10,549 bases of DNA. Origin: Acidithiobacillus ferruginosus. Its GTDB lineage: Bacteria > Pseudomonadota > Gammaproteobacteria > Acidithiobacillales > Acidithiobacillaceae. Below the pieces are notes generated by a model, which did not search any database, was not told the DNA's origin, and was given only the letters and a program-made list of their open reading frames with translations. Numbering within the stretch: the stretch's first letter is position 1; each line of letters starts with the position of its first letter. Shown piece after piece: positions 1 through 5,818 of this stretch. The position numbers and the translations under genes were made by a program. Location: NCBI RefSeq assembly GCF_018854495.1, contig NZ_JABBDR010000245.1, forward strand, positions 1 through 10,549. The letters run 5' to 3'.

Positions 1-287
1 TGAACCCGCAGCGGCAGGATAAAATGGCCGCTTAAAAAATGGGAGACGCGACAACTACCTTGACAGACGCCGGACCCATTTAGGCTAATCTCTTTCGGAT
101 TGTCCGCGTTGAGTAGGTACTCATTGCTTGAGCTCAGTAACCATTTTCCAGACTTGTCGATGCCAATCAGGACCGGATCATACTTTTCGCGATCGATGGC
201 GTCAAAGACATTTCGGGCCGACTGAAGTGAAACTTCGTGTTCCGCAGATTTTCCGCCAAATATGATCGCTACCTTTGTCTTCTTCAT
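1..287 (-). CDS. ddl: D-alanine--D-alanine ligase (DdlA-like), N-terminal part, cut by window start
   Basis: The frame opens with ATG at 287 and stays open for 95 codons to the window edge. The protein begins [20 protein letters not shown] and continues with [19 protein letters not shown] and [10 protein letters not shown]. This is the N-terminal domain of Ddl enzymes, which join two D-Ala using ATP in the cytoplasm to make the peptidoglycan precursor. [11 protein letters not shown] is the family's first substrate-contact region. A possible ribosome site, AAGGA, lies about 10 bases upstream. The first ~75 residues resemble E. coli DdlA closely. The last ~20 visible residues ([20 protein letters not shown]) do not look family-typical, so the visible end is either a variable loop or early decay. 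The ATP-grasp part is outside the window. The gene lies just past an attC site in cassette orientation, so it may be cassette-borne. The family call is firm; intactness is unknown. Confidence 0.85.
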   Translation of the reverse strand, partial: MKKTKVAIIFGGKSAEHEVSLQSARNVFDAIDREKYDPVLIGIDKSGKWLLSSSNEYLLNADNPKEISLNGSGVCQGSCRVSHFLSGHFILPLRV

Positions 288-349
288 GTCCACTATATCC
301 TTTTGCGTTACGGCCTGTTTTCCCCGCGCGGAGCGTCCTTCTAACGTAG

Positions 350-416
350 AGCTAACCGGCGGCGCTTCAGCGCCGTCCAGCGACCGAAGGGAGCGAGGTT
401 GAGCGCCGGGTTAGGT
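350..416 (-). other. attC recombination site (59-base element) of an integron cassette
   Basis: Read on the minus strand, the site starts ACCTAAC (416-410), matching the RYYYAAC consensus, and ends GTTAGCT (356-350), one base off GTTRRRY. The ends fold together: outer arms AGCTAAC/GTTAGGT with one mismatch, an unpaired spacer, then inner arms GGCGCT/AGCGCC followed by a single extrahelical base. The 67-bp length, paired R and L boxes, asymmetric spacer and bulged base are the features by which the integrase recognises folded attC DNA. The first base of the site is part of the TAA stop of the cassette gene, a common cassette arrangement. Confidence 0.85.
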
Positions 417-805
417 TACACATTTACCTTGTATCCCAGCGCTAATTCGTCGCCGCACATGCCGCGGATACCCCAGTTTTGCTTTGGCGTCTCGAAGATT
501 GTGATTTCGACGTTATGCGGATCAATTTCGGCCTCGCGGGCGATATTGGCAAACATGAGGCGTATCAACGCCTTTTTTGCCTCGGTTGTACGACCCTCAA
601 ACATTGAAATTTCAATGATTGTGTAGTTGTCGCTTCGATCAGATGGAAAGATGAACTCTGACTTATCGAAGCCAATGAAACGGTGAAATTTCTTGTCAGG
701 AGGATAGGCTAATGCTTCGACGACTGCGCCGTGAATTGCAGATGAAAGTGAAGATGCCTTTTCCGCAAGTGACGATTTGAGGCCATAGACTTTAATTTGT
801 GCCAT
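416..805 (-). CDS. Tautomerase_2-type protein, integron gene cassette 1
   Basis: A 129-aa protein starting MAQIKVYGLKSSL. It contains HRFIGFDKSEFIFPSDRSDN, then YTIIEISMFEGRTTEAKKAL, and ends near TIFETPKQNWGIRGMCGDEL. The R-S-D-(x)-Y-x-I-I-x-I-x-x-x-x-G-R-x-x-E-x-K-K-x-L pattern and the late ENW-like motif (here KQNWG) mark the tautomerase superfamily, which has two β-α-β units. Family enzymes use the amino-terminal proline as catalytic base. Here residue 2 is alanine, so ordinary tautomerase chemistry is doubtful. A ribosome site (AAGGAC, 818-813) lies 7 bases before ATG 805. The gene fills the cassette almost exactly, from the GTTAGGT boundary (830-824) to the attC. Its base composition looks more A/T-rich than the efflux and redox genes. 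Family confidence is good; substrate and role are unknown. Confidence 0.85.
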   Translation of the reverse strand: MAQIKVYGLKSSLAEKASSLSSAIHGAVVEALAYPPDKKFHRFIGFDKSEFIFPSDRSDNYTIIEISMFEGRTTEAKKALIRLMFANIAREAEIDPHNVEITIFETPKQNWGIRGMCGDELALGYKVNV

Positions 806-823
806 GAAGCGTGTCCTTGTGAA

Positions 824-895
824 ACCTAACGTGAATTGTACTGCACCACAGTGCTATGTAACATGGGTAAATGCAGGCTAACATGAGGGAGCGTA
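824..895 (-). other. attI-like integron insertion site
   Basis: This is the spacer between the integrase remnant and the first cassette, where attI is expected. The cassette boundary is ACCTAAC at 824-830, which reads GTTAGGT in the cassette direction, a full GTTRRRY core. Two related GTTA motifs lie upstream of it in the cassette direction, at 862-856 (GTTACAT) and 882-876 (GTTAGCC). They could be the accessory integrase-binding repeats that attI sites carry. There is no attC-like fold here, as expected for attI. The assignment rests mainly on position and the core motif. Confidence 0.6.
835..862 (-). promoter_or_regulatory. Candidate cassette promoter (Pc) inside the attI region
   Basis: On the minus strand GTTACA (862-857) and TACAAT (840-835) are separated by 16 bases. 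TACAAT matches the -10 consensus at 5 of 6 positions and GTTACA matches the -35 at 4 of 6. Transcription would start just before the cassette boundary and read the tautomerase gene and then the ddl gene. Integrons normally carry such a promoter in intI or attI. Prediction from sequence only. Confidence 0.45.
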
Positions 896-896
896 C

Positions 897-1131
897 ATGG
901 CCACAACGGGCACGACAAACACCCCGATTCGCCAACCACGGTTGCTGGAGCAAGTACGGGAAGCGCTGCGACTGCGTCATTACAGCCTGCGTACCGAGTA
1001 GGCTTATGCCTATTGGGGCAAGCGCTTCGTGCTGTTTCACAGCAAACGGCATCCCCGGGGAGATGGGGGCTGCGGAGGTGGAGTCTTTTCTGTCCTGGTT
1101 GGCGGTGGCAGGACAGGTATCGGCGGCGTCG
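897..1131 (+). pseudogene. intI: Integron integrase (tyrosine recombinase), disrupted 5' remnant
   Basis: From ATG 897, with GAGGGAG five bases upstream, the reading is MATTGTTNTPIRQPRLLEQV then REALRLRHYSLRTE. A TAG at 999-1001 stands where integrases have the Gln of the SLRTEQAY motif. The frame resumes as AYAYWGKRFVLFHSKRHP. At the C4G4 run (1053-1060) there is a one-base shift into GEMGAAEVESFLSWLAVAGQ and VSAAS. These are consecutive parts of the IntI N-terminal SAM-like domain (family pattern: LHYSLRTEQAYVHW, RHP, EVEAFLSWLA). After about 1131 similarity stops abruptly, so the catalytic domain with its Arg/His/Tyr residues is gone. The gene cannot make an active integrase. It is divergent from the cassettes, as in functional integrons. 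Confidence 0.9.
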
Positions 1132-1198
1132 CTGGTGATATGGCATGGGGTGGATTTCAATGCGGTTCTCCCCATGGTAACGCCGACCACCATCGCAC

Positions 1199-1241
1199 TT
1201 GTCATACGCCCCTTCAGCGTGTACTGTATTTTTATACAGTA
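1199..1241 (+). promoter_or_regulatory. LexA (SOS) box overlapping a promoter
   Basis: The box at 1222-1241 has perfect 8-bp arms TACTGTAT and ATACAGTA around a TTTT centre. It fits CTGT-N8-ACAG, the gamma/beta-proteobacterial LexA operator, including the flanking TA bases. A -35-like TTGTCA (1199-1204, 5 of 6) lies 17 bases before TACTGT (1222-1227), so LexA bound here would cover the -10. The next start codon on the plus strand is at 1262, 20 bases past the box, behind a strong AAGGAGG. This makes the 74-aa gene the natural target. Confidence 0.85.
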
Positions 1242-1261
1242 ACCACCGAAGGAGGCATCAC

Positions 1262-1486
1262 ATGACACCCCATCATTCTGCATCGCAGTTGTGGCCCAGG
1301 ACGGCGGCCATTCTGGTCTTTGGCGCGCTGATTGGCCTCTGGCTGGGACATCAGGACAAAGGTTATCAGCCCGGTCCGGCATCCTCTATGGAGTCTGTGG
1401 TACTTCAGCAGACTCAGCAAACGGCCACCTTCCAGCGCACCGCACAAGACCAACCCGCCACGGAACCTTTTACCGTGCGGCCGTGA
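1262..1486 (+). CDS. Small single-pass membrane protein, predicted SOS-inducible
   Basis: A 74-aa protein starting at ATG 1262, six bases after AAGGAGG (1249-1255). Residues 1-13 are polar and include basic residues. Residues 14-29 (TAAILVFGALIGLWLG) form one hydrophobic stretch, short but adequate for a membrane anchor or uncleaved signal. The remaining ~45 residues are polar, rich in Gln, Thr and Pro, and have no Cys, so they are probably disordered and perhaps periplasmic. I recognise no domain. The LexA box just upstream predicts induction by DNA damage. Known SOS-induced small membrane proteins include division inhibitors (Caulobacter SidA, DidA) and the TisB toxin, but no sequence similarity to these is claimed. 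The start and reading frame are well supported; function is unknown. Confidence 0.75.
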   Translation: MTPHHSASQLWPRTAAILVFGALIGLWLGHQDKGYQPGPASSMESVVLQQTQQTATFQRTAQDQPATEPFTVRP

Positions 1487-1548
1487 TAAACTGCGCCGGG
1501 CAAAAATGGCTTTAGGGCCGATCACACACGGCAAATCAGGGAGTTACT

Positions 1549-1815
1549 TTGGAACTGGATCACAAGGCCCGCGAGGCCATAGAAGACATCATCAATCGCC
1601 GGGAGGGCATCAACTCCATACAGGCGCAACTGAAGGAAGACATCAAGGCGATAGCCGAGTACCTTGCGGTAAAACCCGCGCAGGTGGCCCGGATCATCAG
1701 CCTGGTGGAGCGGGAACGTGCCAAGGGAGATGTACTGGAGGCCGAGCGTGGGGTGATTGACGCGGCGGAGTCCATGATCCCCGTAACGGCGTCGGCGGAA
1801 GTGCAAGACGCTTAA
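1549..1815 (+). CDS. Small helical protein of unknown function, possible DNA-binding protein
   Basis: An 88-aa protein starting at TTG 1549 behind AGGGAG (1538-1543). It begins MELDHKAREAIEDIINRREG. Residues 1-70 are charged and predicted helical. The KEDIKAIAEYL-AVKPAQVARIISLVE segment (about 30-55) has the spacing of a helix-turn-helix, and an acidic helix follows (DVLEAERGVIDAAESM). The layout recalls small T4-type dsDNA-binding proteins (DsbA family), but that is memory-based and unverified. It lies 62 bases after the SOS-promoter gene on the same strand with no clear terminator between, so co-transcription is likely. Its TAA (1813-1815) overlaps the LysR gene's TAA (1814-1812) on the other strand within a shared TTAA. 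Confidence 0.65.
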   Translation: MELDHKAREAIEDIINRREGINSIQAQLKEDIKAIAEYLAVKPAQVARIISLVERERAKGDVLEAERGVIDAAESMIPVTASAEVQDA

Positions 1816-2735
1816 TGCGGCGATGCGGCTGCAGTGTCTGAAGCACGCACTGCGTCCGCATCCAGAAATTGCAGAAATGCCCGGATGGTATGGGACTGAT
1901 AAATGGGTTGCGGTCTGGCCATATACAGCGTCCATTGAATGCCGTGAGGCGACGGTAAGCGGCGTACATGGACGCGCCAGTCTTTTCGGCAGCGCAAGGC
2001 TGCGGCAGTCACAAACCCGATGCCCAGTCCTGCATCCACGGCGGCGCCCACCGCCTCGACACCGGTCACTTCGATGGATTGTTTGGGCACTAAGTGGGCG
2101 TCATGAAACACCTGCTCCACGGAGCGGCGAATGCCAGAGGCGCGTTCCCGCCAGATCATGGGATAGGACATGAGGCTTTCCAGGGTGAGGTCGTCTTGCG
2201 CCAGCAACGGGTGTCCCTCCGGGAAAATCGTCATGATTTCATCGTATAACCATGGTGTTACCGTATAGTAGGAAGGCAACCCTTCCAGATCCAGCCCGCC
2301 TTCCAGAAAGAACAAATCCCAGTCGGACAACGAGATGTTCGACCAGTCGATAATGCCACCGCGCAGTTGGAGCTCCACATCGGGGAACTGGCGCTGAAAG
2401 GCCACCAGATGCTGCGGCAGAAAATAATTGGCCACCGTATTGGTCGCGGCGATGCGCAGCACGCCGTTTTGCAGGCGCTGTCGGCGCAACACGATGTCGT
2501 CAAATTCGTCGACCACTTCGCGCATCCGCTGCGCGGTGGAGAGCAGCGCCTCCCCGGCCGGCGTGAGGCGAATACCGCGGCCGCTGCGCATGGTGAGCGG
2601 TTCTCCCACTTGCTGGGTGAGTTTCTGTAAACGCTCCGTCACCGCCGGTTGACTGCGGTGCAGCTCCCTGGCCGCTGCGCTGATGCCCCCGGACCGTGCT
2701 ACCGTCAGAAAAGTCAGCAAAAGCTCGGTATCCAT
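1812..2735 (-). CDS. LysR-family transcriptional regulator
   Basis: A 307-aa cytoplasmic DNA-binding protein of normal family length. Residues 1-60 are the winged helix-turn-helix: MDTELLLTFLTVARSGGISA, then AARELHRSQPAVTERLQKL, then GEPLTMRSGRGIRLTPAGEA. A linker helix follows, and from about residue 90 the co-inducer domain (LRIAATNTVANYFLPQHLVA). ATG 2735 has GGGGG nine bases upstream. It is divergent from the efflux operon across a 105-bp gap, the usual arrangement for LysR regulators that control a neighbouring exporter in response to its substrate and repress themselves. The effector cannot be read from the sequence. Confidence 0.95.
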   Translation of the reverse strand: MDTELLLTFLTVARSGGISAAARELHRSQPAVTERLQKLTQQVGEPLTMRSGRGIRLTPAGEALLSTAQRMREVVDEFDDIVLRRQRLQNGVLRIAATNTVANYFLPQHLVAFQRQFPDVELQLRGGIIDWSNISLSDWDLFFLEGGLDLEGLPSYYTVTPWLYDEIMTIFPEGHPLLAQDDLTLESLMSYPMIWRERASGIRRSVEQVFHDAHLVPKQSIEVTGVEAVGAAVDAGLGIGFVTAAALRCRKDWRVHVRRLPSPHGIQWTLYMARPQPIYQSHTIRAFLQFLDADAVRASDTAAASPH

Positions 2736-2749
2736 ATATCGCTACCCCC

Positions 2750-2784
2750 TATAGGTTAGTTATAAATTTCCAATTTGACCTATA
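2750..2784. promoter_or_regulatory. Inverted repeat in the LysR/efflux intergenic region, candidate operator
   Basis: Arms TATAGGT (2750-2756) and ACCTATA (2778-2784) are perfect 7-bp inverted repeats separated by 21 bases. A second short palindrome, AAATT-TCC-AATTT (2764-2776), lies between them. The right arm overlaps the predicted -35 of the efflux operon, and the left arm lies 15 bases from the LysR start. The position suits a LysR tetramer contacting two sites. It is not the simple T-N11-A form, so this is a candidate only. Confidence 0.5.
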
Positions 2785-2803
2785 TATACACGGGCCGCAT
2801 TAT
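2775..2803 (+). promoter_or_regulatory. Predicted promoter of the efflux operon
   Basis: TTGACC (2775-2780, 5 of 6) and CATTAT (2798-2803, 4 of 6) are 17 bases apart. Transcription would start near 2810, close to the GTG start at 2841. The -35 shares bases with the right arm of the TATAGGT/ACCTATA repeat, which offers a route for LysR control. Confidence 0.5.
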
Positions 2804-2817
2804 CGCTGCGTCTTCCG

Positions 2818-2844
2818 ATGAATAGCAAACGCCACCGCCCGTGA
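2818..2844 (+). CDS. Possible 8-codon leader ORF overlapping the MFS start
   Basis: ATG 2818 opens a frame of eight codons (MNSKRHRP) ending in TGA 2842-2844. This stop overlaps the GTG start of the MFS gene (2841-2843) by two bases. Neither start has a good Shine-Dalgarno, so terminating ribosomes might reinitiate at GTG. It may be chance. Confidence 0.2.
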   Translation: MNSKRHRP

Positions 2845-4385
2845 CATCCTCCCTCCGTGTTGCCTCCCCGGTACCAGCGCTCAGCGCGTCTATGGTGATA
2901 CTCCTCAACCTGGTGATCGGACTGGGTCACCTCCTCGTACTCTTCAACACCGGGGCCTATCTGCCCATGATCCCCCGCGTTGCCGGGAGTCTGGGCGTCA
3001 ACCCCGCTTATGCAGACTGGACCCAGGCGAATTTTTTCCTGGCCATGGCACTGGCCTTTCCCACCGCGACGTGGTTTCTGAACCGCTGGGGGGAGATGCG
3101 TAGCCTGCTCGGCGCCTTCCTCGCCTTTGCCCTGGCTTCCGCGGTATGCGCCCAGACCACCAATTACGACTGGTTTTTGGCCGCGCGCATCGTCCAGGGT
3201 TATGCGGGGGGATTGACCATTCCCATCTCACTTTCTGTCATCCTGCGTCACTACACGCCACAACGGCGTAATATTGGCCTCACTCTCTGGGGTATCGCGG
3301 CCATTACACCGTTCACCTTGGGGCCGACCATCGGGGGCTGGATCACCGACACCCTGGGTTGGCGTTGGCTGTTTTACCTCAACATGCCCATTGCCGTCGC
3401 GGTCGCCTTGATCAGTGCGATTCTTCTGGTCGGGCGTGAAGCGGAACATCGCCATCCGCCATTAGACTGGCCGGGGCTGATTTTCCTGCTGATCGCCTTG
3501 GCAGCGCTGGAGTCTGCGCTCAATTCCGGAGAAATCATCAGTTGGTGGCGCTCCAATACCATCATTCTTCTGACGATTATCGGCGCTGCCGCGCTCGTTT
3601 TCTTCGCGCTCTGGGAATGGCACAGCCTCCACCCTTTGCTGGAACTGCGCTTTCTGCGACGCCGCAATTTCCTGATCGGCGCAATCAGCTTATTTTTTAC
3701 TGCGCTCTTTTTTCAGGGCACCATGGCTCTCTATATTGTTGGATTTCAGTTGACCATGGGCTATTCCGCATGGAAGGTCGGCCTTTTATTATTGCCCATG
3801 GCTGTTTTCTCAAAACTTAGTGCCACGCTCACTCAGCGTTTTTTGAATCACATTGATGCGCGCATGCTCGGGATGATTTCCCTGCTGGGATTTTCGGCAG
3901 GCAGTTTCTGGGTTTCTTCCTACAATCGGACGGCTTCTTTTGATGAATTGCTCTGGCCGCAGGTACTTGTGGGCATGTTTCTGGGCGGCCTATTCCCGCC
4001 GTTGATCGCCATTGCGCTTTCCGGATTGCGTGGAGCCGCCGAAATGCGTGGCACTGCTTTCCTAAATCTGCTGCGGGTGTGTGGACAGGCCATGGGCATT
4101 CCGATAATAGCCACTCTATTCGACAGAAGGACGATTGTTCACGCGCATTTTCTCGCCGAGAATGGCGGAACGATAACATCTATGCTCAACACCCCAGTGA
4201 AAAATGCGCGAACATCTGACTACATAACACACCATGCTGCAATGCTCGCTTTCAATGAAATATTTTACATCGCCGCATGGGGATTTCTGATCGTGTCCGG
4301 TCTGTTATTGTTGGCCAAACGGGTGGTTTTCGCCGAACCGGATGTCCGGGTGCGCCAGGCGCTGGAAGAACTGGTGGAGCCCTGA
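2841..4385 (+). CDS. MFS drug:H+ antiporter, DHA2 (EmrB/QacA-like) family
   Basis: A 514-aa inner-membrane pump, the usual length for 14-helix DHA2 exporters. Helix 1 is at about 18-40. Motif A-like NRWGEMRSLLG lies at 81-91, motif B around RIVQG (116-120) with its conserved Arg, and motif C GPTIGGWITDTLGWRW at 161-176, the antiporter signature. Late helices include IAAWGFLIVSGLLLLAKRVV. Substrates are probably hydrophobic or amphipathic compounds moved by proton exchange. GTG 2841 is preferred because an in-frame stop lies at 2823-2825 and ATG 2892 would leave no cytoplasmic N-terminus before helix 1; the ribosome site is poor in either case. The TGA shares one base with the next ATG, showing translational coupling to the outer-membrane component. 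Confidence 0.93.
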   Translation: MTSSLRVASPVPALSASMVILLNLVIGLGHLLVLFNTGAYLPMIPRVAGSLGVNPAYADWTQANFFLAMALAFPTATWFLNRWGEMRSLLGAFLAFALASAVCAQTTNYDWFLAARIVQGYAGGLTIPISLSVILRHYTPQRRNIGLTLWGIAAITPFTLGPTIGGWITDTLGWRWLFYLNMPIAVAVALISAILLVGREAEHRHPPLDWPGLIFLLIALAALESALNSGEIISWWRSNTIILLTIIGAAALVFFALWEWHSLHPLLELRFLRRRNFLIGAISLFFTALFFQGTMALYIVGFQLTMGYSAWKVGLLLLPMAVFSKLSATLTQRFLNHIDARMLGMISLLGFSAGSFWVSSYNRTASFDELLWPQVLVGMFLGGLFPPLIAIALSGLRGAAEMRGTAFLNLLRVCGQAMGIPIIATLFDRRTIVHAHFLAENGGTITSMLNTPVKNARTSDYITHHAAMLAFNEIFYIAAWGFLIVSGLLLLAKRVVFAEPDVRVRQALEELVEP

Positions 4386-5818
4386 TGAAACGCCACATCG
4401 CCCTTATCCTACCGTTGTTGTTGCTCGGCGCCTGCGCACGCCTACCGCCGCATCTCCCCGGTGGCAAAATGGCGCAGGATACGCAAATCAGCGGAACGCT
4501 GGCATACGTTGACGGCCATAATGGTGTGCTTACGGGTACCTGGCCCGTGTCAAACTGGTGGACTTCGGCACAGCTACCGGCCCTGAATACGTTGATCAGC
4601 GAAGCGCTGCGCGCCAATCCTTCGCTGCAGGTCGCCAGTGCGCGCATTCTGGAAGCCAAAGCGGCTGCGGCAGACCAGCATGCCACCCTTCTCCCGCATT
4701 TTTCCGCAGGTGCGTCGGTGACTCAGGAGTACTTTTCCCGGCAAGGCTTGCACGCGCCGTTGAATGGCAAAACCATCACCTATGGTGCTCTCAATCCTCT
4801 GGAATTGCGCTATCACCTGGATTTGTGGGGACGGGACAGCGACCGCGTACGCGCCGCCCTAGGGGAAGTACGCGTACACCAGGCGGATTATGCCGAGGCA
4901 AAATTATTGCTTTCCACTCAGTTGGCATGGCACTACCTTTTGCTGGCGGGTGATGTACAACGCCTCCGGCAATTGGATCGCGCGGAAGTTTTGCACACCT
5001 CCTTACTCCACCTGGAACAACAGCGCTGGCACGACGGTCTGAGCGATGCCCGCGCTGTTTATCTTCAGGAAGAGGCGCGCGCAGGGGCACGCCAGTCGGT
5101 AGCCGACATGCAGGCAGCCGTTGCTCAACAGCGCTACATATTGGCGACACTGGCCGGACACGGACCCGATTGGGGGCGGGATATTCCGGCAGAGCCGTTG
5201 CCCACACTATCCACGATCACCATGCCCCGGAATTTGCCCCTACGCCTCATTGCGCACCGTCCGGATATAGTCGCTGCGCGCTGGGAAACAGAAGTCGCGG
5301 CGCAACAGGTGGGCGCGGCACGCGCGGCCTTTTATCCCGATGTGAATATCGCCCTGTTTGCGGGATGGAACAGTATTCATCTGGGAGATCTGTTCAGTCC
5401 CGGAAATCTCGCACATGCCCTTGGCCCGGTCATATCTCTGCCCATTTTTGAAGGGGGACGACTACGTGCCCAACTGAAAGAGAAAAATGCATTATATATC
5501 GCTACAGAAGACCATTATCGCGCCACCATCCTCGACGCAGTGCGCGAGATTGCCGGTCGCCTGGCCACCTGGCGGCAGATACGTCAAAAACTCCGGGCAC
5601 AACGGCAGATGATTTTCGCCGCCGAGCATACCACGGCGCTGGCTGAATCTGCCTTTCATTCCGGAATTACGGATAAATCCGAAGCCTATGGTGCGCAGAT
5701 TCAGGAAACGGAAATAAAAAATCAACTGCTGGCTTTAAAGATGCAAAATGCGCAATCCTGGGTATTGCTGCATTCAGCGCTGGGTGGCGGATATACCTCG
5801 CGGAAGAATCCCGCATGA
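4385..5818 (+). CDS. Outer-membrane efflux lipoprotein (TolC/NodT-like)
   Basis: A 477-aa outer-membrane channel of a tripartite exporter. It begins MKRHIALILPLLLLGAC, a lipoprotein signal with lipobox LGAC and lipidated Cys17. After this, NWWTSAQLPALNTLISEALR and ANPSLQVASARI are the typical opening of the NodT/OprM family. The second repeat carries HRPDIVAARWETEVAAQQVG, ARAAFYPDVNIALFAGW and a later PIFEGGRL, all family landmarks. The two repeats form a trimeric β-barrel and α-helical tunnel. ATG 4385 overlaps the MFS stop by one base, and the gene's TGA overlaps the adaptor ATG by four bases (ATGA). The order pump-channel-adaptor shows that all three parts of one machine are co-expressed. 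Confidence 0.93.
   Translation: MKRHIALILPLLLLGACARLPPHLPGGKMAQDTQISGTLAYVDGHNGVLTGTWPVSNWWTSAQLPALNTLISEALRANPSLQVASARILEAKAAAADQHATLLPHFSAGASVTQEYFSRQGLHAPLNGKTITYGALNPLELRYHLDLWGRDSDRVRAALGEVRVHQADYAEAKLLLSTQLAWHYLLLAGDVQRLRQLDRAEVLHTSLLHLEQQRWHDGLSDARAVYLQEEARAGARQSVADMQAAVAQQRYILATLAGHGPDWGRDIPAEPLPTLSTITMPRNLPLRLIAHRPDIVAARWETEVAAQQVGAARAAFYPDVNIALFAGWNSIHLGDLFSPGNLAHALGPVISLPIFEGGRLRAQLKEKNALYIATEDHYRATILDAVREIAGRLATWRQIRQKLRAQRQMIFAAEHTTALAESAFHSGITDKSEAYGAQIQETEIKNQLLALKMQNAQSWVLLHSALGGGYTSRKNPA

Noticed and set aside
360..375. GC-rich hairpin CGGCGCT-TC-AGCGCCG as a rho-independent terminator
   Set aside because: It has no T-tract on either side and lies inside the attC, where such sequence is part of the fold.
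1222..1241. LexA box as the SOS control of the integron integrase
   Set aside because: In integrons the box lies in the intI promoter. Here it is downstream of the intI remnant and faces the next gene.
792..1382. Long minus-strand open frame, whose ATG 1205 lies 17 bases from the LexA box
   Set aside because: It is antisense to the integrase remnant, shows no family pattern and has a poorly spaced ribosome site; the plus-strand gene explains the box better.
4558..4953. Overlapping plus-strand frame inside the outer-membrane gene
   Set aside because: It is a shadow frame with no ribosome site or domain; the lipoprotein frame is unambiguous.
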